From positions 2,418,001 to 2,482,000 of the forward strand of contig CP051237.1 of the NCBI GenBank assembly GCA_017794825.1: a stretch of DNA of 64,000 nucleotides, read 5' to 3'. Origin of the DNA: Pararhizobium sp. Its GTDB lineage: Bacteria > Pseudomonadota > Alphaproteobacteria > Rhizobiales > Rhizobiaceae. The notes under the pieces were generated by a model, which was given only the letters and a program-made list of their open reading frames with translations, was not told the origin of the DNA and did not search any database. The position numbers were made by a program, and so were the translations under genes. Positions 51,100-60,879 of the stretch are shown here, piece after piece (within the stretch, counting starts at the first letter, position 1; every line of letters starts with the position of its first letter).

Positions 51100-52332
51100 T
51101 TGCGGGAAATACCGAAACGGGCGTCAGGTCGCCTGACGGCGTTGATCATCGCGACCGTTGCTTTGGCGTTCACCGCATGCCAACAGACGGTCAACTACGG
51201 TCTGCCTGCGGATATGCAGGCAGAGCCGGCGTTCGAAGCAACAAGTTTGCCGGAAAAGACCGGCCCGGCCCAGGGGGAAGTACTGGGTTCCGGTTCGACG
51301 CGAGTCGCCATGCTTCTGCCGCTGTCGGCGGCGGGTAACGGCGCCCGGGTCGCCGCCGAATATCGCAACGCCGCAGAACTTGCGCTGGAGACCCGCGGCG
51401 AACACACGATGGAGCTCGTCGTCAAGGATACCGGCGGAACCCCCGAAGGCGCGCGAGCGCGCGCCGAAGAGGCGATCCGCGAGGGCGCCGCTCTGGTGCT
51501 TGGGCCAGTCTTTTCAACCAGCGTCGCCTCGGCCGCGAACGTCACCCGGCCTGGCAAGCGGGTCGCAATCGCCTTTTCTTCCGATCCGACAGCCGCTTCA
51601 CCCGGCGTCTACCTGATGTCCTTCCTGCCAAGCCAGGTTGTCGACCGGGTCATTTCCTATTCCGTCAGCATCGGATCTCCGTCCATCGCGGCGATCCTGC
51701 CGGAAGGCGCCTATGGCGCGCTTGTCGAGAAACAGTTGCGCGCCTCGTTGAAGCAGCGCGGCGGCAGGCTGACCGGCGTTTCCCATTATCGCTACGACAA
51801 TCAGTCGCTGGTCACGGCCGTCGAGCAGATTCTCCCGGCGATCGAGGAGGCTGATGCGATTTTCCTGCCCGATGGAGGCCAAGCGCCCATTGCAATTGCG
51901 CGGGTGCTCCAGTCGGAAGGCGTAAAACTTACGGAAAAGCGCCTGATCGGCACCGGACAATGGCGGTCTTCCGATCTGAAATCAGCCTATCTGCAGGGCG
52001 GCATCTTCGCCGATATGGACGACACCTATTTCGCGCCGTTCCGGGAAAAGTATCACGAGAAATTTGGCGGCGACCCGACGGTCAATGGCGGACTTGGCTA
52101 TGATTCGGTGATGCTGGCGGCCGAACTGCTGATGTCCGGGAGCCCAGAGGCGTTTTCGCGTTCCAATCTCGAAAACAGCCGCGGCTATCTCGGCGTCACG
52201 GGCGCCTATCGGTTCCTGCCGGATGGCTTGAGTTCACGAAGCCTCGCCATCTACCAGATACAGGAGGGCGAGACGGTCGTTCTCCAGCCCGCTCCGCCCC
52301 ATCCCGGAGTAATCACCACGGCGCAATACTGA
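51100..52332 (+). CDS. Penicillin-binding protein activator, LpoA-like lipoprotein
   Basis: 410 residues with a lipoprotein signal (LIIATVALAFTAC, Cys at about 27). The body is a type-1 periplasmic binding-like domain: RVAMLLPLSAAGNGARVAAEYRNAAELAL, LVLGPVFSTSVASAANV and RLIGTGQWRSSDL are characteristic. The start is TTG 51100 after a run of G; no ATG is available before the signal. It is the usual rhizobial neighbour of rsmI. Probably stimulates peptidoglycan synthases from the outer membrane. Confidence 0.85.
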   Translation: MREIPKRASGRLTALIIATVALAFTACQQTVNYGLPADMQAEPAFEATSLPEKTGPAQGEVLGSGSTRVAMLLPLSAAGNGARVAAEYRNAAELALETRGEHTMELVVKDTGGTPEGARARAEEAIREGAALVLGPVFSTSVASAANVTRPGKRVAIAFSSDPTAASPGVYLMSFLPSQVVDRVISYSVSIGSPSIAAILPEGAYGALVEKQLRASLKQRGGRLTGVSHYRYDNQSLVTAVEQILPAIEEADAIFLPDGGQAPIAIARVLQSEGVKLTEKRLIGTGQWRSSDLKSAYLQGGIFADMDDTYFAPFREKYHEKFGGDPTVNGGLGYDSVMLAAELLMSGSPEAFSRSNLENSRGYLGVTGAYRFLPDGLSSRSLAIYQIQEGETVVLQPAPPHPGVITTAQY

Positions 52333-52356
52333 AAAGCAAACGGACGGAGCTTTCAT

Positions 52357-52860
52357 TCAACGGCGCACTCTTGCAAGGGCGCCGGAGAAAGCATCCGCGA
52401 AACTCTCGCGGTCCTCCGGGTTGAGAAAGGATCCGATATCGGTCGCGCGGCCTTCGCCTGACACGGCCATGCGCGTGATCCCGATTTCGTCATGCCGGGA
52501 AACATCGAACCGCGCCCAAAGCGGATTCCAGCGAAACTCGGTGGAACGACCGGAAGGCGCATATTTGCTGATCAGCAAATCTGTCCGCGAAACGGTTACG
52601 GTCTCCCTCGCGCGCGCCGAACGGTAGTTTAGCCAGAAGGCCCCGAACAGTAGCGCAAGATCTAGCCCGAAAAACGCGCCCACGGGCCAGGCGCCGGAAA
52701 CCATGAAGACAGTGGAATGGACAAGGGTGACGACCGTGGCGACGCCCATCAAGACGATAAAGCCGGCGCGACCGAGAGACCGGTGCGGCGTAAGCAATGC
52801 CTCGAAGACCGGCTTCTCCGGATCAGGCGCGACACACTCTGACGAGTTGCTTTTGTCCAT
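52357..52860 (-). CDS. DUF2244 membrane protein
   Basis: 167 residues from ATG 52860. Two adjacent transmembrane helices at about 33-75 (GFIVLMGVATVVTLVHS, then AFFGLDLALLFGAFW), followed by a cytoplasmic DUF2244 domain (YRSARARETVTVSRTDLLI, RWNPLWARFDV). The family is common in alphaproteobacteria and has no assigned role. It is divergent from nth with only about 20 bases between starts, so they share a promoter region. Confidence 0.85.
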   Translation of the reverse strand: MDKSNSSECVAPDPEKPVFEALLTPHRSLGRAGFIVLMGVATVVTLVHSTVFMVSGAWPVGAFFGLDLALLFGAFWLNYRSARARETVTVSRTDLLISKYAPSGRSTEFRWNPLWARFDVSRHDEIGITRMAVSGEGRATDIGSFLNPEDRESFADAFSGALARVRR

Positions 52861-52882
52861 GACAGGCGAATATAGAGAAATA

Positions 52883-53632
52883 ATGCAAAAGGCAAAACCA
52901 GAATCTCCGCCCGCGGGCGCGCGGACGTCTAAGCGCCGCAAAGCAAGAAAAAGACTGCCGAAGAGTCTGTATTCAAAACCTGAACTGGACGAGATCTTCC
53001 GACGTTTCTCCGTGCAAAGGCCCGAGCCGAAGGGCGAACTGGAGCATGTCAACGCCTACACGCTCCTGGTCGCGGTGGTCCTGTCTGCGCAAGCGACCGA
53101 CGCGGGCGTCAACAAGGCGACGCGCGCGCTGTTTGCAATTGCCGACACGCCCGAGAAAATGCTGGCGCTTGGAGAAGACAGGGTTCGGGAGCATATCCGC
53201 ACGATCGGCCTCTATCGCAATAAGGCGAAGAACGTCATCTTGCTTTCGCGCGCGCTCATCCATGACCATCACGGAGAGGTGCCTGCCGACCGCGACGCGC
53301 TTACGGCCCTGCCGGGAGTCGGACGAAAAACCGCAAATGTGGTGCTGAACATGGCGTTCGGACAACCAACCATGGCTGTCGACACCCATATTTTCCGGAT
53401 CGCCAACCGCATTGGTCTCGCGCCTGGAAAAGATGTCGACGAGGTAGAGCAAAATCTGCTGCGCACGGTGCCGGACTGCTATCTGCTGCATGCCCATCAC
53501 TGGCTGATCCTGCATGGACGCTATGTCTGCAAGGCCCGCAAGCCGGACTGCCCCGCCTGCGTTATCGCCGATCTCTGCAAGTACAAGGCAAAGACGACGG
53601 ATGTACCGGCGCTGCTCCCAGGGGTTTCCTGA
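52883..53632 (+). CDS. nth: Endonuclease III
   Basis: 249 residues from ATG 52883 (GAGAAAT before it); an in-frame ATG at 52859 is possible. Helix-hairpin-helix LPGVGRKTANVVLNMAFG carries the catalytic lysine (GRKTA); the catalytic aspartate is in AVDTHIFR. The C-terminal 4Fe-4S motif is CKARKPDCPACVIADLC. It removes oxidised pyrimidines and nicks the site. Stop codons of this gene and the convergent gene abut. Confidence 0.95.
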   Translation: MQKAKPESPPAGARTSKRRKARKRLPKSLYSKPELDEIFRRFSVQRPEPKGELEHVNAYTLLVAVVLSAQATDAGVNKATRALFAIADTPEKMLALGEDRVREHIRTIGLYRNKAKNVILLSRALIHDHHGEVPADRDALTALPGVGRKTANVVLNMAFGQPTMAVDTHIFRIANRIGLAPGKDVDEVEQNLLRTVPDCYLLHAHHWLILHGRYVCKARKPDCPACVIADLCKYKAKTTDVPALLPGVS

Positions 53633-54346
53633 TCACGCCGCGAATTCAGGATCTTTTCGCGAAATCATCTTGTGAAGATGGACCATCATCGAGGCGCCGA
53701 AGATCGGCGTCAGCAGATTGACAATCGGGATTGCAAGCACCGCCGCAATGACGAGGCCGCCTAAGAAAATCGTCATGCCATGCTTCGAGCGCATCTGACG
53801 AACCTCATCCGCGCTGCGGAAACGCAGCGCGGCGAATTCGAAGAACTCGCGGCCGAACAGATATCCGTTGACGACGAAAAAGGCCACGAGATTTACGCCC
53901 GGAACCAGCAGCAGAAAGAGCGCCAGCAGATTGCCGGCGATGACAACGCCAAGGAATTTCAACGTATAGATTGCTGCGCGGCCAACGGGTAGCGCCTGTC
54001 CCGGCGCATCGACCGGGTAGTCGCGCGTTTCGATGACTTCAGCGACGCCATCGAGAAACAGGCCGGCGACAATCGCCGTCACCGGCGCAATCAGCAGCAC
54101 GAAGGCTGCGGCAAGGCCAAGCGAGGCGATAATGCCTGCGAGCGAACCAATCCAGATAACCCAGTCCGGCATCGTCGGAAGGAACGCCTGGACCCACGGC
54201 GCCACATAGGCGACGAAAATCTCCCGAATCAAGATCCAGCCGCCAACAAGCAGCAGCAGGGTCAATCCGAGAATTCGCCAGAAGGCGGCGCGCGTTTCCG
54301 GCGCAAGCATATTGCGGCCGGCAAGCCGCGCGGCTTCAAGAATCAT
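53633..54346 (-). CDS. CysZ/EI24-like membrane protein
   Basis: 237 residues from ATG 54346. About four to six hydrophobic segments; the PGVNLVAFFVVNGYLFGREFFEFAALR motif (quoted in part: VVNGYLFGREFFE) and the late TPIFGASMMVHL match the EI24/CysZ family. E. coli CysZ mediates sulphate uptake; alphaproteobacterial members are often annotated the same way without proof. Convergent with nth at zero distance. Confidence 0.85.
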   Translation of the reverse strand: MILEAARLAGRNMLAPETRAAFWRILGLTLLLLVGGWILIREIFVAYVAPWVQAFLPTMPDWVIWIGSLAGIIASLGLAAAFVLLIAPVTAIVAGLFLDGVAEVIETRDYPVDAPGQALPVGRAAIYTLKFLGVVIAGNLLALFLLLVPGVNLVAFFVVNGYLFGREFFEFAALRFRSADEVRQMRSKHGMTIFLGGLVIAAVLAIPIVNLLTPIFGASMMVHLHKMISRKDPEFAA

Positions 54347-54539
54347 GGGAAGGGTTCGTCTGGACCATGGAATGCAGATAGTGATCCGCCTGACCAAATC
54401 AAGCGCGAAGAAAACGAGTCACATGGTCGCGAATTCCCAAAACACAGGTCATCGGCTTTTCAAAGGCGGCAAACCCGGCTAGATCACTCTCGTCATCAAC
54501 AGGCGCACAATCGAACCAACGGCATGAGGGACTGACCGC

Positions 54540-55565
54540 ATGAGTGATCTGGATGTTCTTTGCATCGGAAACGCAATCGTCGACATCATCGCGAGATGCG
54601 AGGAATCGTTTCTGATCGAAAACGAGATCACCAAGGCGGCCATGAACCTGATCGACGCCGAACGGGCCGAACTGCTCTACAGCCGTATGGGGCCGGCCAT
54701 CGAGGCTTCGGGCGGAAGCGCAGGAAATACGGCTGCCGGTGTCGCGAGCTTTGGCGGCAAGGCGGCGTTCTTCGGCAAGGTCGCCGATGATCACCTTGGC
54801 GGCATCTACCGGCATGACATCCGCTCCCAGGGCGTGGTGTTCGACACAAAGGCTCTCAAGGACCATCCGCCAACGGCGCGGTCCATGATTTTCGTTACGC
54901 CGGACGGAGAACGCTCGATGAACACGTATCTGGGCGCCTGCGTGGAGCTTGGTCCGGAGGACGTGGAGGCGGAGATCGTCGCAGCCGCAAAGGTAAGCTA
55001 TTTCGAAGGCTACCTTTGGGATCCGCCGCGCGCCAAGGAAGCCATCGTGCTGTGCGCGAAGATCGCGCACGAAAACGGCCGTGAAATGTCGATGACGCTA
55101 TCGGATCCGTTCTGCGTGGATCGCTATCGCGAAGAATTTCTGGAACTGATGCGCGGCGGCACTGTCGACATCGTCTTCGCCAACGAGCATGAGGCGATAT
55201 CGCTGTATCAGACAGCTTCGCTCGAAACCGCGGTCGACCTGCTTGCGCAGGATTGCAGTCTGGCCGTCGTCACACGGGGCGAAAAAGGCTCAATCGTCGC
55301 CAGGAAGAACGAGCGGATTGCAATTCCGGCGATCGAAATCGAGAAACTCGTGGACACGACGGGCGCAGGAGATCTCTACGCAGCAGGCTTTCTCTATGGC
55401 TACACCAGCGGCCGAACGCTGGAGGATTGCGGACATCTCGGCAGCCTTGCCGCCGGTCTGGTGATCCAGCAGATCGGGCCACGACCCATGCTGTCGTTGA
55501 AACAGGCGTCCATCGACTACGGTCTTTCAGACGGCGCCTCGACGGACACGCGCAACCGGGCCTGA
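54540..55565 (+). CDS. PfkB-family carbohydrate kinase (adenosine kinase-like)
   Basis: 341 residues. The N-terminal GNAIVDIIA, ASGGSAGNTAAGVASFGGKAAFFGKVADDHLG and the catalytic DTTGAGDLYAAGFLYG (Asp as base) are standard. Closest to the adenosine kinase/ribokinase branch found next to grpE in rhizobia. Likely phosphorylates a nucleoside or sugar with ATP. A GC hairpin at 55556-55574 sits between this stop and the convergent grpE stop, without a clear T-run. Confidence 0.9.
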   Translation: MSDLDVLCIGNAIVDIIARCEESFLIENEITKAAMNLIDAERAELLYSRMGPAIEASGGSAGNTAAGVASFGGKAAFFGKVADDHLGGIYRHDIRSQGVVFDTKALKDHPPTARSMIFVTPDGERSMNTYLGACVELGPEDVEAEIVAAAKVSYFEGYLWDPPRAKEAIVLCAKIAHENGREMSMTLSDPFCVDRYREEFLELMRGGTVDIVFANEHEAISLYQTASLETAVDLLAQDCSLAVVTRGEKGSIVARKNERIAIPAIEIEKLVDTTGAGDLYAAGFLYGYTSGRTLEDCGHLGSLAAGLVIQQIGPRPMLSLKQASIDYGLSDGASTDTRNRA

Positions 55566-55581
55566 ACGGCCCGGACGTCAT

Positions 55582-56235
55582 CTATTCCCGATCGCCAACT
55601 TCGGCGCTGGCGGCTTCCGTCTGTTTGGGTCCACCCTTGGCGACGCCCACCATCGCTGGCCGCAACACGCGCTCGCCAATCACGTAGCCATCCTGAACCA
55701 CGTCGACGACCGTGTTGTTGGGCACGTTCGGATCAGGAACCTCGAACATGGCCTGGTGGAAATTCGGATCGAATTTCTCGCCCTTCGGCGCAAGCTTCTT
55801 CACGCCGTGGCGCTCGAGCGCCGACAGCATCGAGCGCTCTGTCATCTCGACGCCTTCAATAAGCGCCTTGAGGCCAGCCTCGCCAGCCTCTCGCGCTTCG
55901 GCGGGGATGGCGTCGAGCGCGCGGCGCAGATTGTCCGACACGCTGAGCATGTCGCGCGCGAAACCGGAAACGGAATAGGACTTGGCGTCCTTGACGTCTC
56001 GGGCCGTGCGGCGACGCAGATTGTCCATCTCCGCGGCCATGCGCAGATATTTGTCTTTCCACTCGTCGGCTTCGGCTGCAAGAATTTCCAGCGGACCCAT
56101 CGGATCGGCGGATTCGCCCTCGCCGGTTTCCGGATCGACGACTTCTTCCTGCGACGCCGCGTCGTTGGCGGCTTTCTGTTCGGGCACAATCTTTCCTTCG
56201 TCGTCAATACCGGGTTTCTTCGTCTCATCGGTCAT
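55582..56235 (-). CDS. grpE: Heat-shock nucleotide exchange factor GrpE
   Basis: 217 residues. An acidic, disordered start is followed by a long coiled coil ([27 protein letters not shown]) and the DnaK-binding beta domain ([35 protein letters not shown], quoted motif: [12 protein letters not shown]) ending with [15 protein letters not shown]. It exchanges ADP on DnaK. Downstream of hrcA on the same strand with 140 bases between. No CIRCE operator seen. Confidence 0.95.
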   Translation of the reverse strand: MTDETKKPGIDDEGKIVPEQKAANDAASQEEVVDPETGEGESADPMGPLEILAAEADEWKDKYLRMAAEMDNLRRRTARDVKDAKSYSVSGFARDMLSVSDNLRRALDAIPAEAREAGEAGLKALIEGVEMTERSMLSALERHGVKKLAPKGEKFDPNFHQAMFEVPDPNVPNNTVVDVVQDGYVIGERVLRPAMVGVAKGGPKQTEAASAEVGDRE

Positions 56236-56375
56236 GACGTGACTTGTCCTTCTTTCGTATTTTCGATGTCGTGACGCATATCGAGGTTTCGTGACAAAAA
56301 ATCAAGGGACGAAACCACGCGAATCACGGCTTCAAGGCGCGGACGCAATCTATGCTCCAGATCTTGCAGGGACGC

Positions 56376-57452
56376 CTAGCGGATCATCCTGGAAACGACC
56401 TGGGCGGTATAGTCGACCATGGGAACAATGCGGGAATAGTTGAGCCGCGTCGGACCGATGACGCCGACCGCGCCGACGATGCGGTCGTCGCTGTCGCGAT
56501 AGGGCGCGACCACAAGAGAAGAGCCGGAAAGGGAAAACAGCTTGTTCTCCGAACCGATGAATATCCTTACGCCGGAGCCGGCCTCCGCAAGATCGAGCAA
56601 TTCGATCAGCCCGTCCTTTTTCTCCAGATCATCGAAGAGCATGCGCAGCTTGTCGATCTCCTCGATGTCGCGCATGGTGTCGAGAAGGTTGGCGCGTCCG
56701 CGCACGATCAGTCGGGCCGGCTGACCTTCCGAAGAACCCGACCACACGGCGACGCCCCGTTCGACAAGGTCCCGGGACAACGCATCCAGTTCGTCGGCGA
56801 CCGTCTGCTTGAGGCGATGCAACTTGCCGCGCAACTCGGGCAGAGTGTGGCCGGCCAGGTGCGCGTTGAGAAAATTGGCCGCCTCAACGAGCTGGGACGC
56901 CGTGACGCCGACGGGCAGCTCGATGATCCGGTTCTCGACCTGGTCGCCCTCGCCGACGATGATCACCAGAGCGCGCGTCGCATCCAGCCTGACGAATTCG
57001 ATATGGCGCACGATGGCGTCGCTCTTGCTGGCGATGACCAGCCCGGCTCCTCGTGAAAGGCCGGACAGCAACTGGCTCGCCTCGGTCAGAAGCGTTTCCA
57101 CAGAATGATCGCGATTGCCGCCGCGCACCTGACGTTCGATCATGTCGCGCTCTTCGGTCGAAAGGTCGCCTGTCTCCATGAAGGCGTCTACGAAAAAGCG
57201 CAGGCCCTGCTGCGTCGGAAGGCGTCCGGCGCTGACATGCGGCGCGTAGATCAGTCCAAGCTCCTCGAGGTCGCTCATTACATTGCGGATCGATGCCGGC
57301 GACAGTGGATGGGCCAGGATGCGCGAGAGGCTCCGCGATCCGACCGGCTCGCCGGACTCCAGATAGGTCTCCACGATACGACGGAATATTTCGCGCATCC
57401 GCTCGTCATGCGGCATGGCGTTGGAAAGATCGAAATTTGCCATATTGCTCAT
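56376..57452 (-). CDS. hrcA: Heat-inducible transcription repressor HrcA
   Basis: 358 residues from ATG 57452; another ATG at 57473 is possible. A winged helix at the start (MREIFRRIVETYLESGEPVGSRSLSRIL, MSDLEELGLIYAPHVSAGRLPT) precedes a GAF-like domain (VIVGEGDQVENRIIELPVG) and the late DRIVGAVGVIGPTRLNYSRIVP. HrcA represses groESL-type promoters through CIRCE. I did not find a CIRCE element between here and rph or before grpE. Confidence 0.95.
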   Translation of the reverse strand: MSNMANFDLSNAMPHDERMREIFRRIVETYLESGEPVGSRSLSRILAHPLSPASIRNVMSDLEELGLIYAPHVSAGRLPTQQGLRFFVDAFMETGDLSTEERDMIERQVRGGNRDHSVETLLTEASQLLSGLSRGAGLVIASKSDAIVRHIEFVRLDATRALVIIVGEGDQVENRIIELPVGVTASQLVEAANFLNAHLAGHTLPELRGKLHRLKQTVADELDALSRDLVERGVAVWSGSSEGQPARLIVRGRANLLDTMRDIEEIDKLRMLFDDLEKKDGLIELLDLAEAGSGVRIFIGSENKLFSLSGSSLVVAPYRDSDDRIVGAVGVIGPTRLNYSRIVPMVDYTAQVVSRMIR

Positions 57453-57650
57453 GCGAACCCTGTGACCGGCCATTTTCCGGTCGCTGTCTGTCGATCAACC
57501 CGCAGTCCGCTCCGTCCTTTCGATCAGGCCGTCGACGGCGGGAAAATCTGCAATTGTCGCGACACTATATAGGTGTTTTTCTTTGCTTGCATACACAAGG
57601 GGCGTTACATAGCACCAGAAACAACAAAGATGTTCCAAGGGAGTAAAAGG

Positions 57651-58367
57651 ATGCGGCCATCAGGCAGGAAGCCCGACCAGATGCGGGACGTCTCATTCGA
57701 ACGAGGCTATTCCAAACATGCGGAAGGCTCTTGCCTCGTCAGGTTCGGCGATACCCATGTCCTGTGTACGGCGAGCCTCGAAGAACGGGTTCCACCGTGG
57801 CTGCGCAACGCAGGTCGCGGTTGGGTTACGGCGGAATACGGAATGCTGCCTCGGGCGACCGGCGAGCGCATGCGCCGCGAAGCGAGCGCCGGCAAACAGA
57901 GCGGCCGCACACAGGAAATCCAGAGGCTCATCGGGCGGTCGCTTCGCGCCATCACGGATCTGGAAGCGCTTGGTGAACGGCAGATTTCGATCGATTGCGA
58001 TGTCATTCAGGCCGATGGCGGAACTCGCACCGCGTCAATCACCGGGGCGTGGATTGCACTTTACGACTGCCTGAAATGGATGGAAAAACGCCAGATGGTG
58101 AAGACGGAAAAGGTCCTCAAGGATCACGTTGCGGCCATTTCCTGCGGCATTTTCCTCAAACAGTCAGTGCTCGATCTCGACTATGCGGAAGACTCATCCG
58201 CTGAAACGGACGCAAATTTCGTCATGACTGGCGCGGGCGGCATCGTGGAAATACAGGGAACGGCTGAGGGCGCGCCATTCAGCCAGGACGAATTCCAGGC
58301 CATGCTTGATCTCGCCAAGGCCGGCGTTTCAAATCTGGTCGAATTGCAGAAACAAACCATCGGATAA
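57651..58367 (+). CDS. rph: Ribonuclease PH
   Basis: 238 residues, the usual length. RNase PH fold with [47 protein letters not shown] and [21 protein letters not shown]. It trims tRNA 3' ends using phosphate. AAGGGAG lies seven bases upstream of ATG 57651. Divergent from hrcA, as in many rhizobia. First of a run rph, VOC, rdgB, hemW on one strand with very short gaps. Confidence 0.95.
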   Translation: MRPSGRKPDQMRDVSFERGYSKHAEGSCLVRFGDTHVLCTASLEERVPPWLRNAGRGWVTAEYGMLPRATGERMRREASAGKQSGRTQEIQRLIGRSLRAITDLEALGERQISIDCDVIQADGGTRTASITGAWIALYDCLKWMEKRQMVKTEKVLKDHVAAISCGIFLKQSVLDLDYAEDSSAETDANFVMTGAGGIVEIQGTAEGAPFSQDEFQAMLDLAKAGVSNLVELQKQTIG

Positions 58368-58373
58368 CGGGCC

Positions 58374-58790
58374 ATGACAGCCATCTCCGGCGTTCTCGAA
58401 ACGGTCTTGTACGTACCCAACCTCAACGCAGCGGAAATATTTTACGGAAGCATCATCGGTCTGGAAAAGGAAGTGCGCGTCGGTAACCGCCACGTCTTCT
58501 TCCGCTGCGGCGAGAGCATGCTCCTGATTTTCAACCCGGAAGAGACGGTCAAGCCCCCGACCGACCTGAAGATGCCGGTGCCTCCGCATGGCGGCCACGG
58601 CGAGGGACATGTCTGTTTCCGTGTGCCGGGCGACAAGCTTGACGCGATCAAGGATATGCTGGAAGACAACGAAGTTTATATCGAGGCGGACTTCTTCTGG
58701 CCCAATGGCGCCCGATCGATCTATATCCGCGATCCGGCCGGCAACAGCGTCGAATTCGCCGAACCGCGTTTGTGGAATTTTGAAAAGTAA
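58374..58790 (+). CDS. VOC (glyoxalase/bleomycin-resistance fold) family protein
   Basis: 138 residues, one VOC domain ([25 protein letters not shown], late [16 protein letters not shown]). Metal ligands are likely H and E at conserved strand positions (HVCF, SVEFAEP). The family ranges from lyases to dioxygenases and resistance proteins. Starts six bases after rph and ends four bases before rdgB, so it travels with this processing operon. Substrate unknown. Confidence 0.85.
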   Translation: MTAISGVLETVLYVPNLNAAEIFYGSIIGLEKEVRVGNRHVFFRCGESMLLIFNPEETVKPPTDLKMPVPPHGGHGEGHVCFRVPGDKLDAIKDMLEDNEVYIEADFFWPNGARSIYIRDPAGNSVEFAEPRLWNFEK

Positions 58791-58794
58791 ACCG

Positions 58795-59406
58795 TTGCGC
58801 AAGCTCACCGAAAGAAAAATTGTCATTGCGAGCCACAACCTGGGCAAAGTGCGCGAACTGCGAGCGCTCATGGATCCGCTCGGCTATGAAGTAGCGACAG
58901 CCGCCGACCTCGATCTCGACGAACCCGAGGAGACCGGCTCCACATTCGAAGCCAATGCGAAACTGAAGGCGCTGGCCGCCGCAAAAGTCGCCAACATCCC
59001 CGCTCTGGCTGACGATTCCGGCCTTTCCGTGGACGCTCTTGACGGCGATCCCGGAATTTATTCCGCCCGTTGGGCAGGTCCGGGCAAGGATTTCCGGCTG
59101 GCCATGAAGAAGGTGACGGACCGGCTTGCCGGGCTGCCGCCGGAGAAACGGTCCGCCCGATTCGTGTCAGTCATCTGTCTTGCCTGGCCAGACGGCCATA
59201 CCGAGTTCTTCCGCGGCGAGGTGGAAGGCGCGCTGACGGAAAGTCCTGTCGGCGACGGCGGTTTCGGATACGATCCAATCTTCCTGCCGGAAGGACACGG
59301 GCGTACTTTTGGCGAGATGGGCGCCGACGAAAAGCAGGCGCTTTCGCACCGGACCCGCGCATTCGCCAAGTTCGCCGACCAGTGTCTTGTTGAATCCGGA
59401 CCCTGA
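58795..59406 (+). CDS. rdgB: dITP/XTP pyrophosphatase (non-canonical purine NTP)
   Basis: 203 residues from TTG 58795. The start of the fold is [56 protein letters not shown] and [20 protein letters not shown] are RdgB/Ham1 motifs. No ATG is placed closer to the conserved start and only a weak ribosome site is visible, so it may depend on translation of the upstream gene. It hydrolyses inosine and xanthosine triphosphates. Confidence 0.93.
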   Translation: MRKLTERKIVIASHNLGKVRELRALMDPLGYEVATAADLDLDEPEETGSTFEANAKLKALAAAKVANIPALADDSGLSVDALDGDPGIYSARWAGPGKDFRLAMKKVTDRLAGLPPEKRSARFVSVICLAWPDGHTEFFRGEVEGALTESPVGDGGFGYDPIFLPEGHGRTFGEMGADEKQALSHRTRAFAKFADQCLVESGP

Positions 59407-59408
59407 CC

Positions 59409-60572
59409 GTGCCGCCTCATGATCCTGCCGAACCGGGATTCGGCGTCTATGTGCATTGGCCCTTTTGCGCAGCCAAGTGCCCCTATTGCGATTTCAATTC
59501 CCATGTCCGACACGGCGCGATTGACCAGGGCCGCTACGTCCGCGCTTTCGCGCGCGAAATCCGGCGCATGCTGGAACTGACAGGTCCGCGCGCGGCGACC
59601 AGCGTGTTTTTCGGCGGCGGCACGCCGTCTCTTATGACGCCGGCCACCGTTCAAGCGATACTCGACCTGATCGACGCCGCCTGGCCGCTTGTCCACGGGG
59701 CCGAGATTACGCTTGAAGCCAATCCGTCCAGCGTTGACGCGGAGAATTTTCGCGGATATCGCAGCGCCGGCGTCAATCGCGTTTCACTCGGTATTCAGGC
59801 GTTGAACGATCCGGACCTGCGGTCGCTCGGACGCCTTCACAATGTCGCCGAGGCGCTGCGCGCCATCGAACTTGCCAGGGAGCTGTTTCCTCGCATGTCC
59901 TTCGACATTATCTACGCCCGACCCGGTCAGACAGTCGAGGCGTGGGAAAGCGAACTCAATCAGGCGATGTCCTATGCGGTCGATCATCTGTCGCTTTACC
60001 AGCTTACCATCGAACGCGGCACACGTTTTTTCGACCTGCACAAGGCCGGCAAACTCGTGGTGCCCGACGGTGATCTGTCAGCGGAACTCTATGAAACGAC
60101 GCAGGAAATAACACAGGCGCGCGGCATGCCCGCCTACGAGATCTCCAACCACGCAAAGCCGGGCGCGGAGAGCAGGCACAACCTGACCTATTGGCGCTAT
60201 GGCGACTATGTCGGGCTTGGGGCTGGCGCGCATGGCCGGATCACGACGCAAGAGGGCAAGATTGCAACGTCCAATCACCGCCGCCCGGAAACCTGGCTTG
60301 AAGCGGTGATGAAGGACGGCAACGGTTTCGACGCCGTTGACCCGCTGGACAAGCCGGCGCAGGCCGACGAGCTGATGCTGATGGGCCTGCGTCTCAGGGA
60401 AGGCATGGATCTTGTGCGGTGGAGCAACCTTTCCGGCCGCTCGATCGATCCGGGAGCGGAGACCTTCCTGCAAAGCCACGGACTGATCGAGCGCGCCGGC
60501 AATGCGCGGTTGCGCTGCACCCCGGCAGGCATGATGGTGCTGGACGCGGTCGTCGCCGATCTTGCGATCTAG
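59409..60572 (+). CDS. hemW: HemW-type radical SAM protein
   Basis: 387 residues from GTG 59409, two bases after rdgB. The radical-SAM motif is FCAAKCPYCDFNSH (CxxxCxxC), then VFFGGGTPSLM and EANPSS. The downstream HemW elements YEISNHAKPGAESRHNLTYWRYGDYVGLGAGAHGR (quoted motifs: YEISNHA and YWRYGDYVGLGAGAHG) separate it from oxygen-independent coproporphyrinogen oxidases. It is a haem chaperone. The TAG stop at 60570-60572 is part of the inverted-repeat element that begins at 60569. Confidence 0.93.
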   Translation: MPPHDPAEPGFGVYVHWPFCAAKCPYCDFNSHVRHGAIDQGRYVRAFAREIRRMLELTGPRAATSVFFGGGTPSLMTPATVQAILDLIDAAWPLVHGAEITLEANPSSVDAENFRGYRSAGVNRVSLGIQALNDPDLRSLGRLHNVAEALRAIELARELFPRMSFDIIYARPGQTVEAWESELNQAMSYAVDHLSLYQLTIERGTRFFDLHKAGKLVVPDGDLSAELYETTQEITQARGMPAYEISNHAKPGAESRHNLTYWRYGDYVGLGAGAHGRITTQEGKIATSNHRRPETWLEAVMKDGNGFDAVDPLDKPAQADELMLMGLRLREGMDLVRWSNLSGRSIDPGAETFLQSHGLIERAGNARLRCTPAGMMVLDAVVADLAI

Positions 60573-60871
60573 AGCCATTCTTGTTTAGCTGGAAACATTT
60601 GATGGAGGGAAATCGGCTCACTCGGCTAGGCGCGTCGCGCAGTGCGATGTGGTGCATCGGGCAAGCGGCGCAACGACGCCGATGGGCCGATTTCCCCCAC
60701 CTTGCAACGAAGTATCGCGTTGAAACATCACGGAAACAGGCCGTGCGATTTTGCCCGCTGACTGCGTTGACCCGTGTTCGTGGTGGGATAACACCACGTC
60801 ACACGGTTCGCCTTGTCAGCAACCAAAATCGCTACGGTCAAATGATTCCATCTAAGCAAGAATGGCTCTAG
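60569..60871. repeat. 303-bp inverted-repeat element (MITE-like) after hemW
   Basis: Outer ends are 34-bp inverted repeats starting CTAGAGCCATTCTTG (left 60569-60602, right 60838-60871, 31 of 34 paired). Inside lie a second perfect 11-bp pair (60607-60617 and 60686-60696) and a third short pair around 60779-60798. No coding frame is present. The left end contains the hemW stop. Size and nested repeats fit a miniature transposable or rhizobial intergenic element. Confidence 0.75.
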
Positions 60872-60879
60872 AAACGTTC

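Noticed and set aside
54399-55070. 223-codon minus-strand frame opposite the PfkB kinase
   Set aside because: Complement of a well-supported kinase gene, with no recognisable domain.
55500-57651. CIRCE operator near grpE, hrcA or rph
   Set aside because: I looked for TTAGCACTC and its paired half in these gaps and saw neither.
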